Below are positions 8,295 through 18,100 of a stretch of DNA of 64,000 nucleotides, piece after piece (within the stretch, counting starts at the first letter, position 1; each line of letters begins with the position of its first letter). The notes beneath the pieces were generated by a model, which did not search any database, had not been told where the DNA came from, and was given only the letters and a program-made list of their open reading frames with translations. Origin of the DNA: Halobacteriovorax sp. (GTDB lineage: Bacteria > Bdellovibrionota > Bacteriovoracia > Bacteriovoracales > Bacteriovoracaceae); contig PBIO01000011.1 of assembly GCA_002720865.1 (NCBI GenBank), positions 400,465-464,464 of the forward strand, given 5' to 3'. A program made the translations under genes and the position numbers.

Positions 8295-9523
8295 TATACT
8301 TTCCACCTAAACTTAATCGTTTCCCACTCGTGGCACTGTGGACATCTCCAAAAAATACTGTCGGAGTTATATCCACATTGACTACAAAAGTGTTTAGTTA
8401 AAGATTGATGTAAATTTTCTAACAAATCCTTGGTATTTTCTACTGCCTCTTCGTAACGTTCTAGCTCTATTAATAGCTTTATATATTCAGCTTTCATGAC
8501 CTCTGTGCTTTGAGGATGAGTTCCCATCCAGTCTTTCAATATTTCATGAGCACTTATTGATCTTCCAGCCTCTTTTAAAAGTCTAACTTTTGATAAAATT
8601 ACAGAGGGTATTTCTAATAACTCCTTATCATCTAAATCCAAAAAGAAATCTCTAAGCATTCCAAGCCTAGCCTTATACCCTTCCATTGTATTTTCATCGC
8701 CTCTAAAACCTTCCTCTAAAGAAACAAAGATAAATGAAGCGTACATCGGATGTTCTTTTAAAAGCTCAACTAGTAAAGTCTTTGCCCCTTCTAAATCACC
8801 GTCTGCTAAAAAAAGTTTTAATCGTAAGATTTTTGCAGATACAGATGGAGCAAATCGAAAGGCATCATCGAGGTCTTCGTGACACTTTTTAAACTCTCCC
8901 TTTTCAAAGGCAATTTTCGCTTTTTGCACGAGAATATGAGAGATGGTCTCCGCCTGATTTTCATGACCCACTTTTGAAAGCATAATTCTATAATTATAAG
9001 CCTGTTCCCAATCTTCTAGATCTTCATAGATTCGGCATAAGGACTGAATGACTTCATACTGGTCTCTATTAATTTTTAATACGTCTTTATAGGTTTCAAT
9101 TGCTTTGTCTAAAAAGCCACCTTTATCAAAATCTAAAGCAAGCTCTTTTAAGGCCCGAAGCCTTACACTTTCTGAGATATTCTCTCTGGCTATCAAGCTA
9201 CGATGAATACTAATAGCCTTTTCAATTTCTCCATTAGATCTAAATAGACCACCAAGGGCAAAGTAAGTGTCAATGGTTTCCCTATTTATATCGACGGCAT
9301 TTAGAAACTCTCTAATCGCTAAGTCTTTATTTCCTGAAATCAAATATTGAGTTGCATTCAAAAAGACTTTTGATTGAGCCTCAAAAATAGAATTTCTATA
9401 TCTCTTAGATAGTTTTACACCAGTATCTCGTTCAATTAGATAGTGATAAATAAGCACGATCGTCAGAACTACGGCGACGACTGCTAATAAATGATCTTGT
9501 AACCATGCGAGATATAAATCCAT
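8294..9523 (-). CDS. lapB: LapB (YciM)-type TPR protein with rubredoxin-like zinc module
   Basis: This 409-residue protein has one N-terminal membrane helix (LLAVVAVVLTIVLIYHYLI, about 12-30), several TPR repeats (about 50-360) and a C-terminal metal knuckle with cysteines at 380, 383, 394 and 397 (CSQC and CPQC). That order is diagnostic of LapB/YciM. Known role in E. coli: LapB brings LpxC to the FtsH protease and so controls lipid A synthesis and LPS transport. It lies 5 bases after sppA and overlaps the SH3-like gene. The presence of LapB supports an outer membrane with LPS. Confidence 0.88.
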   Translation of the reverse strand: MDLYLAWLQDHLLAVVAVVLTIVLIYHYLIERDTGVKLSKRYRNSIFEAQSKVFLNATQYLISGNKDLAIREFLNAVDINRETIDTYFALGGLFRSNGEIEKAISIHRSLIARENISESVRLRALKELALDFDKGGFLDKAIETYKDVLKINRDQYEVIQSLCRIYEDLEDWEQAYNYRIMLSKVGHENQAETISHILVQKAKIAFEKGEFKKCHEDLDDAFRFAPSVSAKILRLKLFLADGDLEGAKTLLVELLKEHPMYASFIFVSLEEGFRGDENTMEGYKARLGMLRDFFLDLDDKELLEIPSVILSKVRLLKEAGRSISAHEILKDWMGTHPQSTEVMKAEYIKLLIELERYEEAVENTKDLLENLHQSLTKHFCSQCGYNSDSIFWRCPQCHEWETIKFRWKV

Positions 9524-9528
9524 AAACT

Positions 9529-10503
9529 CTATTTTTGAAATTTAGCTAGCAAGAGTGGAACTCTATTAAACATTACTTGGTGATTTAAATGGCTTGCTGC
9601 CTGCTCTAAGCTGTCCATAAATTCCCAAACACTAACTTTCTTTTTCTTCTTGATATATTTAATTGTCATTTCACCATCAAGCTTCATTTCTTCGTGAATT
9701 TCCCTAGCAGCAGTCCAAAGGGAACCCATGCGATCAACAAGTCCGTACTTCATGGCCTGCTCCCCAGAGAAGATTTGCCCTTGAGATAATTCAATAAGAT
9801 CTGCTTTAAGCTTCTTTTTTCTTGGTCCTTTTATATGGGCCCTAAATTGTTCATGAACATTGTCGATCATTCCCTCGAGAAGATCTCTTTCTTCTTGCTT
9901 CATCGGTCGATTAGGATGACCAACATCTTTGTACCTACCTGCCTTAATTGTTTCTTGCTTTACCCTTGCCCATTCATAAACTTTTGATAAATCCATGAAC
10001 TCCATAATCACACCAATAGAACCAGTCATCGTTCCAGGGTTGGAGTAGATTCTTCTTGCCGCTGCTCCAATATAGTAACCACCACTTGCGGCCACTGTTC
10101 CAAAGGAAGCATAGATAGGCTTTCCACTTTTTTCTGATTTGGAGTCATCTGCTTTTTTATCGTTAGATTTTTTATCGTAAGCAGAATCAATTCTTCTGAT
10201 TTCTTCGTAAATTTCTTGAGAGGGACCAACTGCTCCCCCAGGAGAATTAATCCTCACAATAATCGCTTCGATACTTTTATCGTTTTCTGCTCGATGCAAA
10301 AGCTCCACAGTATCTTTGGAGTCCATAATCACTCCATTGACCTCTATAACCCCGATTTTCCCCTTAGAACGCAATGCATCCATTCCACTACTCTCGTCCT
10401 GGAGCACCTGCATTGTATAGGTGGCAAAAATCATAAGTATTATAAAGAAGAGAAAAACGAGAAAAAGCACGCCAAAGACGGCTCTATTTTTGGATTTACT
10501 CAC
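9529..10503 (-). CDS. sppA: SppA-type signal peptide peptidase (S49)
   Basis: This short-form SppA (324 residues) has an N-terminal membrane helix (about 8-31) and one S49 protease domain. The nucleophile is Ser140 in TVAASGGYY and the general base is Lys192 in AGRYKDVG. Their spacing of 52 residues equals that of B. subtilis SppA. A short low-complexity insert (Lys/Asp/Ser, about 108-127) lies before the nucleophile and is unusual. Known role: digestion of leftover signal peptides in the membrane. The start is a GTG at 10503 with GGAG 5 bases upstream. It is the first gene of the minus-strand envelope operon. Confidence 0.9.
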   Translation of the reverse strand: MSKSKNRAVFGVLFLVFLFFIILMIFATYTMQVLQDESSGMDALRSKGKIGVIEVNGVIMDSKDTVELLHRAENDKSIEAIIVRINSPGGAVGPSQEIYEEIRRIDSAYDKKSNDKKADDSKSEKSGKPIYASFGTVAASGGYYIGAAARRIYSNPGTMTGSIGVIMEFMDLSKVYEWARVKQETIKAGRYKDVGHPNRPMKQEERDLLEGMIDNVHEQFRAHIKGPRKKKLKADLIELSQGQIFSGEQAMKYGLVDRMGSLWTAAREIHEEMKLDGEMTIKYIKKKKKVSVWEFMDSLEQAASHLNHQVMFNRVPLLLAKFQK

Positions 10504-10571
10504 ATCAACTCCAATGATTACAAGGGCTTATACGCCGGTATTCTAACCTTTCCATGGTTCTCGCATATTGT

Positions 10572-10626
10572 CCCAAATTCGGGAGGTTCCTACAAGTTTT
10601 AGGAGCCTCAAATAGCCGAAATTTCG
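10572..10626. repeat. Cluster of short palindromes between divergent genes
   Basis: Three inverted repeats lie in a row: CCC/GGG around AAATTC (10572-10583), a 10-bp stem GAGGTTCCTA (10583-10592) with TAGGAGCCTC (10600-10609) and a 7-base loop, and the perfect palindrome CGAAATTTCG (10617-10626). They separate sppA (minus) from the 10681 gene (plus). No T-run follows on either strand, so a simple terminator is unlikely. Confidence 0.5.
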
Positions 10627-10632
10627 AAGGAC

Positions 10633-10660
10633 TCAAGCATTCGGTTAAAATATCCGATAA
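10633..10660 (+). promoter_or_regulatory. Candidate FliA (sigma-28)-type promoter of the 10681 gene
   Basis: TCAAGCAT (10633-10640), a 12-base spacer and TCCGATAA (10653-10660) resemble the FliA consensus TAAAGTTT-N11-GCCGATAA, with 7 of 8 matches in the -10 element. The -10 element ends 20 bases before the ATG, almost the same spacing as in front of the lipoprotein genes at 22003 and 58419. Confidence 0.45.
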
Positions 10661-10680
10661 GACAGGTAACTGGAGTAGAA

Positions 10681-10965
10681 ATGAAAATGCTTTTTGCTTT
10701 CCTTATTCTTTTAAGCTTTTCCGCAAATGCCGACGAGTACAAGGCACCGGAGATTAAGCTCGGACTTCATCCTCATAGCGAACCTACGATTAAAGGCGAT
10801 ACTAAATGGGATGAAGAAAACTATAAGGTACAAGAAACTCAGGAAAAAGATCGAGCCCTTGCTTCCGAAGAGGAAGAGGATGAGTCTACTATGCTAGGTA
10901 GAAACCCATCATCAAAAAAGGGTGAATTAGCTCCTGAAGTTCAGTACTGGAAGTGGGAAAAGTAA
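10681..10965 (+). CDS. Small secreted acidic protein of unknown function (94 aa)
   Basis: The protein has a clear signal peptide (MKMLFAFLILLSFSANADE, cleavage after ANA). The mature part is about 75 residues, hydrophilic, rich in Glu and Lys, and contains a run EEEEDE. It has no cysteines and no recognisable domain. A GGAG site lies 6 bases before the ATG. It stands alone between divergent sppA and convergent rlmN and has a candidate FliA-type promoter. Localisation to the periplasm or outside is inferred from the signal peptide; the function is unknown. Confidence 0.75.
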   Translation: MKMLFAFLILLSFSANADEYKAPEIKLGLHPHSEPTIKGDTKWDEENYKVQETQEKDRALASEEEEDESTMLGRNPSSKKGELAPEVQYWKWEK

Positions 10966-10980
10966 TCCGAGAGGATTACT
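10961..10980 (-). terminator. Hairpin between convergent genes, terminator of rlmN
   Basis: A perfect 8-bp stem (AGTAATCC at 10961-10968, GGATTACT at 10973-10980) has a 4-base loop. Read on the minus strand it is followed by TTTTCCC, a short T-run, so it can end rlmN transcription. The stop codon of the plus-strand gene lies inside the stem, so it may serve both directions. Confidence 0.5.
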
Positions 10981-10991
10981 CGTCCGAGAGG

Positions 10992-12056
10992 CTACCAAAG
11001 ATTTATTTTGCCTTTCTCAGAATGGCTTTTTAGCTGTCCACACGCTGCCAGGATATCATCTCCTTTCGTGGCCCTTACCGTTGTAACAATACCTCTTCTA
11101 TTTAGCTCATCCATAAACCATTTTATCGTTTCATTGCTAGGTTTTTTAAACTCAGACTCGGGGTATTCATTAAAAGGAATGATATTAATCTTAGATTCTT
11201 TTCTTGGCAGTAGACCAACAAGTCCATCGATATCTTCGGGACGATCATTAAGATCTTTAATTAAAATATACTCATAAGTTATTCTTCTATGGGCCTTAAG
11301 TGGAATAGACTTAATCGCTTCAAATAACTTAGTTAAGTCATAACGCTTATTAATTGGCATGAGCTCCGTTCTAATATCGTCATGGGCCGCATGCAATGAA
11401 ATAGCGATATTCACAGGGGGAAAATCCAAAAGTTTTTCTATTTGCGGAACCAACCCAGAAGTTGAAAGTGTTACTTTTCTTTGGCTTAATCCTAGACCTT
11501 TTGGTTCAATAAATACTTCTGCGGATGCTTTTACATTATCAAAATTATGTAACGGCTCCCCTTGTCCCATATAAACAACATTAGATAATCGAGGCTCGCC
11601 TTTATCTGTCAAAAATTTTTGAACCGCAAGATACTGACCTACAATTTCTCCCGCATCAAGATGACGAGTAAGTCCCATGGTACCAGTGTGACAAAAAGTA
11701 CAACCAATGGCGCAGCCAACTTGTGAGGAGATACAAAGAGTAAGCCTATCTCTTGCAGGTATGGCCACGGCCTCAACTGTTTTTTCATCACTCATAGCAA
11801 GAAGAAACTTTCTCGTTCTATCTTTTGAAAGACCATTCCAAACAATTTTGGGAACTGTCGTATCAAAATTTTCTTCTATAAAGGCTAAAGTCTTTTTACC
11901 AATATTGGTCCACTCGATTGGATCAAACTTAAAGTTTTTAAAGGCCCAGTTATAGATCTGATCAGCATTAAACTTTGGAAGTTTATTGTCGGCTAATACC
12001 TGCCTTAATAAGGGCAAAGGGTATCCATAAATATTGGGTTTTCTATCTTTAGTCAT
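10992..12056 (-). CDS. rlmN: RlmN, dual-specificity rRNA/tRNA adenine-C2 methyltransferase
   Basis: This is a radical-SAM enzyme of 354 residues. The iron-sulfur cysteines are C115, C119 and C122 in CAIGCTFCHTG, preceded by the RlmN N-terminal domain. The GEPLHN motif follows, and the methyl-carrying cysteine is in the C-terminal block DDILAACGQL. Known role: it methylates A2503 of 23S rRNA and A37 of some tRNAs, which supports translational accuracy. The length and all key residues are normal. It is transcribed alone and starts 78 bases after the end of the giant surface-protein gene on the same strand. Confidence 0.95.
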   Translation of the reverse strand: MTKDRKPNIYGYPLPLLRQVLADNKLPKFNADQIYNWAFKNFKFDPIEWTNIGKKTLAFIEENFDTTVPKIVWNGLSKDRTRKFLLAMSDEKTVEAVAIPARDRLTLCISSQVGCAIGCTFCHTGTMGLTRHLDAGEIVGQYLAVQKFLTDKGEPRLSNVVYMGQGEPLHNFDNVKASAEVFIEPKGLGLSQRKVTLSTSGLVPQIEKLLDFPPVNIAISLHAAHDDIRTELMPINKRYDLTKLFEAIKSIPLKAHRRITYEYILIKDLNDRPEDIDGLVGLLPRKESKINIIPFNEYPESEFKKPSNETIKWFMDELNRRGIVTTVRATKGDDILAACGQLKSHSEKGKINLW

Positions 12057-12134
12057 GTAACCGGAATTTAGCTATTTAGGGCGCTAATGACAAGCGGGTA
12101 TGCACTTAATACAACATGGCTAACTAGCTAGAAT

Positions 12135-15100
12135 TTAAGCTAAAAATCTCTTCTGAAGACGTCTTAAGATATAGCCGATTCCAAATAGAGTAAGTAGCTC
12201 TAATAGACCCTCTGGCCATGATGGACCAGTACTTCCATTTTCACTACCAACGGCAGAGCAACCTCCTCCAGCGGAACCTTCAACAGGATTTGCATTAGAC
12301 GGAGTTGGGGGCGGAGCAAAGAGCTCCTCAGGTAAAGGCATTGAAGGATCACCAAAAAGCATGGTCGACTTCATAATATCTTTAGAATATTTGTCAGTCC
12401 CAAGTGTGACTTTTGAACGCTGAAGAAGCTCTCCTAAAGTGATCCTATGATAAGTTTTGTTAGTGGCCTCTATAAGTTTTCCGTAAAAGGCTTTAGCAAA
12501 ATAAGATTGAGCCGCAGGAGTGGTTGTCGTTGACGAACCAATAAAAGAAATAGCTCCACCATTCTCATTAAAGATCATGGCCTCACCTAAGGTTCGATAA
12601 GTATCATCTCTCCATGGCTCATAAAAATAAGTATTATTACAGTTTAAGGCCATAACAACAGGAAGTTTTGAGTTGGTCATCGCATCCGCATCAGTATTAG
12701 TTAACTCCGTCCATTTATTAGGAGCTCCATGACCCATATAAGTCATAAGAAAAGGAGTCTCATTATTAAGCTTATTTAAAATTGCTGTTTTTGTTTGGGC
12801 ACTTCCCCCTTCAACATAATGATCGATAGTGCTATTAGAAAACCTAGAAGACATCTCTGTGAATTCTTGTATTCTCTCCGAAAACTTATCTTGAGAAGCA
12901 TCTTTTTCATGTCCTGCAATATAGTTTAGACTTAAGATTCCATCAGTAGGTCTTGAAACTCCATTTTCATAATCAATCATTTTTGTAATATAAGCTTTTA
13001 GCATAGCGGAGCTATTGGTAGGGATTCTTCCCACAGCAAGCTTTGGAAGATAGCTGCTAGAATCCGTCACAAAATAATGATCACTGGCATAATCTTCAAA
13101 CCTCGAGCCTTCAAGCCTCATCGGGATATCGCCAATTTCCTTATCACCATAAGCCAGTTTATCTGTAGGATCATAATCTCCGTCACCAAGGATTAATAAA
13201 AATCCTGGAGCAGGAACGGACCAGCTATTCTGTGTATAGTTAACAAAGTCTCGAATACCCTGAGAAGAAGTTTTCCCATTAGAGAATTCAGAATAGATTT
13301 GTTCTAGAGTTGCAACTTTAACTGTTAGGCCTTGTGCCTCTCTTTGATCGATTAAAGCTGAAACACTATCAGTTAAATGCTTACGCCCAATTATCAATAG
13401 ATCCGCTCTATTAGTTGAGGACTTAAGGGGGAGCTCGTAACCAGAAGAAAGACTAAGACCAGTTGGCTTTAAATAGTTACCAGCAGTAACAGCGTAATAC
13501 TTACTTCCAAGTTCTTCAGAATTATCATTGGCCTCAAAGTCAATCTTATAAGTGGCATTTCCATCAGTACTATAAACAGTGCTTCCGCTTACATAACCTG
13601 GACTTTCTAAGTTTGAAATATCCCAAAGCTCGATATTGCTATTGGTGAAATTATCAACGGTGACAACGGTATTTGGATCATCATTGGTAAACTCAACTCT
13701 ATTAGAAACTGCAGACTTACTACCAAAATATGTCATCGCTAATTTATCAATATAAACTTTTTCATATACTCCTACGGCCGTGGCATTAGTTCCAGGAACC
13801 TTAATAGTAATAGTATTGGCTCCGGCCACGAAGAGAGAGTGAGGTAATTGAAAGTTTAAATGCTGAACATCTTTCGTTGAAAATTGAAAGCTATGATTAG
13901 CAGTTCCCGATCCATTTACATAAACTTCTACAAGATGATCAAATTCAGTCTCACCAACATCTAAGTTCGCACCTTTCAAGGTAAGAGTTAAGTCTACATC
14001 CGTCCCATAACTTGGATCAAGCTGAGGAAGGTTAAAGCTCATATTAAGAGTATCATTACCAGCCGCTCCAACGAGTCTCTTCCAAATAAAATGATCTTCA
14101 TTATCTCCAAGACCTTCGTACATCATAATATCATTAGTCTCATCAGCGACTACGGTGTACTCAGAGTTCTGATCATTTCCAACCCTAGTTGTCGTCACCG
14201 AGCCATCAATGGTGCTAAACCTGAGGGGTGAATTACCGGTGCTATAAATATCGTCAGTACTTAAGACTCGTTGGTTTTTAGAATCATCTTTTGATTCAAC
14301 AAAGTCTCCATAGAAATAAACTTTATCTCCAGAATTAAATACGCCGTCGGAATCAACTATATAAAGAGGTTCCTCTGAGTTCCCATTATATAGTCTTAAC
14401 GTCGAGGTTGCCTTATTTTCAAAAGGAGCTTCAGTTGAGCTGCTTACAATATCATCATAGCTAAGCTCAATCATGCCCTTAGCAGAAAAATCGATCTTTA
14501 AAGTATTCGCCACAATATTGGCATTATAATCGGTAGCATCTGCAGGTGGGTCCACTTCCCACGAGTTTCCATTAATTCCAATATCAACAACGGCCGTATC
14601 TAATCGGTTTAAATCTTTAGTAAAGGCATTATAAGAAAGAGGATCAACTACAAGTTTTAAGAATTTTTTCCCATTAACACTTATTAGTCCTGGTTCAACG
14701 GTGACATATGAGCCTGGTAAGTACTGATTAGATCCGTAAAAAATTGAATCTAGGCTATATTGCGCTACTAATTGATTAGATCCATTTAACACATAATCTG
14801 GCGCTGGTTGAATCAACTGCACCCCTAGGTTTGATGTTGAATTAGTTATTTTCTGTAAACTTGCCCCCGTGGCAAAGGAATATACTTCAACAAGTAGTGT
14901 ACGTTTTAATAGTTCTGGTTTCCCTGGGTCCTGAGTCTTTGAATAACTGGACATAGATAGTTCTTTATACAATGCATTCCAACTGCTTACGGAACTGTTC
15001 AAAGCTGGAGGCGTAATCTTAATTCTAAGGTGAGTTGAAGTTTGTGAAAGGATTTGAACTCCATCTCCTAAATCTTTAAACGACGGGTTAGGAATACTTC

Positions 15101-18100
15101 CCGGGTCAGTAACATCAGACTCTCCATCATCATCATTACTTCCACCGTCATTAACATCGCCGCCGGCAGCTGGAGCTGAACCAAGACTTGCAAGCGGAGT
15201 AACTATTCGAGGTCCGTGTAGCTCAGTGTTTCCATAATAATCTACATCTTGGATGTAGTACTGATAGGTCTTTCCATTTTCTACATCTTTATCTACGAAG
15301 CGGTACTTACCTTTATAAGAAACAGAACTTAAATTATTTCTAATTAAGTCTCCGTTGATCTGTAAGAACTCTTCCCCATCTTCATCTGCTCTAAAAACAT
15401 TGAAGCCGTCGTGGTTTTGCTCGAACATTGTTTCCCACTCAAGATCAACTTCACCATTATAAGGAGTGGCCGTATAACTTAAGAGACTAATCGCCGAAAC
15501 AGAACCATTAAAATTGATATTACATGAAGCTGTGCTAACTTTAGTGGTTACGTCAAAAGTAGACGTTTCATAATACCAATCCCCATACCATTCAGTTATG
15601 TCCATGGTCTGAGATCCACAGCCTGTAGAAGATGCTAGTTGATAGTTTTCTGTATTAGCTGGAGTATCACCTTCAGTTGCAACACTTGTTTCCCAGTTTA
15701 TACCAATCTTAGTGGCCGAACTTGGAATACTTCCAGTCGTATTTATATTTAAAACTTTAACGGAGGCGTAACTTGTAGAAAGGCCAGCGAATTGTCCTCC
15801 ATCCATGTTTGAAAGAACCGTCGTTCCATTAATTCTAAGGCCATTTGTATCAAGCCCATCAAAAACAAACCCATCAAGAGCCACTGTTCCAGAGGTGGCA
15901 TTAAATCCAAAGCTACCTGATACCGCTTCAATTTTTGCTTTCTTTGAAGAGTAGTTAGAATAATAGCTTTCCGCTTCGGTGTTTGGCATGGCCTCGGCGA
16001 CACCGTCCATATTAAAAGTACCACCGGAAACAGTCATCGTTTGACCTGAAGCAACTTGTACGGTTCCCCCGCCTTCTACTTTTAAAGTGGCAGAACTAAC
16101 TGTTGCTCCGCCAGTTAATTTTAGTGTCCGCCCATCTTGAACTAAAAACTCAAAGCTATTTCCAGCTCCGAAGTTAAGATTATTAGTGAATTCTAAAGTA
16201 CCAGAACCAATCGTAACGGATCCTCCGGCAGTCTTATTAAAGGTTAAACTGCTTATTGCTGAAGTTGTATCAATTGTCTGAGTCGTTGGATTAACTCCAT
16301 CGTCCACCATATTAAAGGTTTGACCATTCTGATTAAAGGTACCTGTATTAGTAAAGCCCCCATAAAGATTTAGAGTAGCCCCACCACTCATACTAAGAGT
16401 ACCGTTACCAATGGTAAGAGATTTACAATTGGCCGTGATACCTGCAATAGAAGGATTATTTGTAGCTGAGTTAATAATACAGTTGAGAGTTGAGCTAGGA
16501 ACACCGCCATTCCAATTCCCACCATTATTCCACGCTGTATTCGTATTACCGGTCCAAACTGTTGTTGAACCAACAATTGCTCTAGCAGCACCTAAGTCCA
16601 CTGGCGGCGAAGCGGCTCCATTAAAAGCATAACCTTCAGAGTTAACCACATGGGCATTTGAATCTATCTTTATACCAAGTGTTTCATCGGCTGTTGCTAA
16701 AGACGCTATATCCGCTTCTACATAAATACAAACCGTAGGTGGTGTAGTGGCGTGAGCAGCTACAGTAGCCCCAGTAATATTTGAGATTGTCGCTTTTGCA
16801 GGAACACCTGAAAAAGTTGCAGAACCTAAAAGAGTACCACCAGCACTATTACAATCAGTTTCATAGTACGCTTTAATTTGGGTAATATCAGAAGCATCAC
16901 CTGTTCCGTAAAGAGTAAAAGCCAGCTCCGTAATATCAGTATCATTAAATGTACCGGCCTGAGTTTGTTTAAAAGCAAAGCGCCCAATTACATAAGAGCT
17001 CCCTTGATCCATTCCCCCAGAGGTCGTTGCATCTTGAGTAACATCCAATGTGTTTGTTTGAGTTCCCCAAGTTACATTATAGGTAGGATCATTATCAAAA
17101 GACTCTCCTCCCCAGTCCCCATTCCAGTCTGACACATTTAAAGTTCCAGCTGCCGTACTTGTCGTTATATTCGTTATTCCAGTTCTTGCGGACCCTCCTG
17201 AATCAAAGGTCACGTTACTCAAGGCATTTCCTGGAATTTGTCTATTAAGTGTTAAAAAAGTTGTCGTATTGTTTACAGGATAAGAGAAAGTCCCATTCTG
17301 AAGATAGTAAGAGGTATCGATTGAAGCACCGCTATTAATAACGACACCAGTTGTATTTAAATTGGAAAAAGAATAATACTGAGCAGCGATCGTTCCATTC
17401 ACCACCATGTTCCAATCTTCAGTGGTTCCCGCGGTTGTAATATTAGCAGACTGAGCCGCTGTACCTAGAACCCTAATCGTACCGGAAGCTCCAACAGTCA
17501 CTGTTGAATTATTGCCCATGATTAAAGTGGCACCCGGCTCAACTTCAAAAGTTCCACCATTGATATTTAAGTCACCGGTAATCGTTAAAGTATTTCCAGT
17601 TGTAACAACAAAGGTTCCCGTTGTATTTGTAAAGTCTCCAGAAATTGTCCAGTCCGTATTAAGCCAAACACTTCCGCCTGTATTGGCAATAGTTACGTTT
17701 CCTGGAAAATCAGTTTCAGAAGTAATTGATTGGTTACCGGCTCCTTTAAAGGCGATGGTACCATTTCCGGCCTGAGTAAAAGTATAACTGGCACCAACAG
17801 TTAGTGATCCATAGATTGACCAAGTTGTCGTTCTATTGGCCCAGCTCATTCGCCCATTTGCAGGTAAGGTGGCATTCAAACATGCCCTCTCCGTATTGTT
17901 TGGAAAAAATGGAAAGGAATACCCTTCTCCAATCTGACAATCAACTGCTGATGTTGGAAAGGTCCCAGGGGACCATTGATTATTCTGAGCGAAGCTTCCT
18001 CCGGTTGTCGGATTACCATAACCCCCATGCCATACTCTAACTCCTGAGCCGTTGATCTCTGAAATTCCCCCTTGAAGAGGTGGTCCACCAGAAGTTGACC

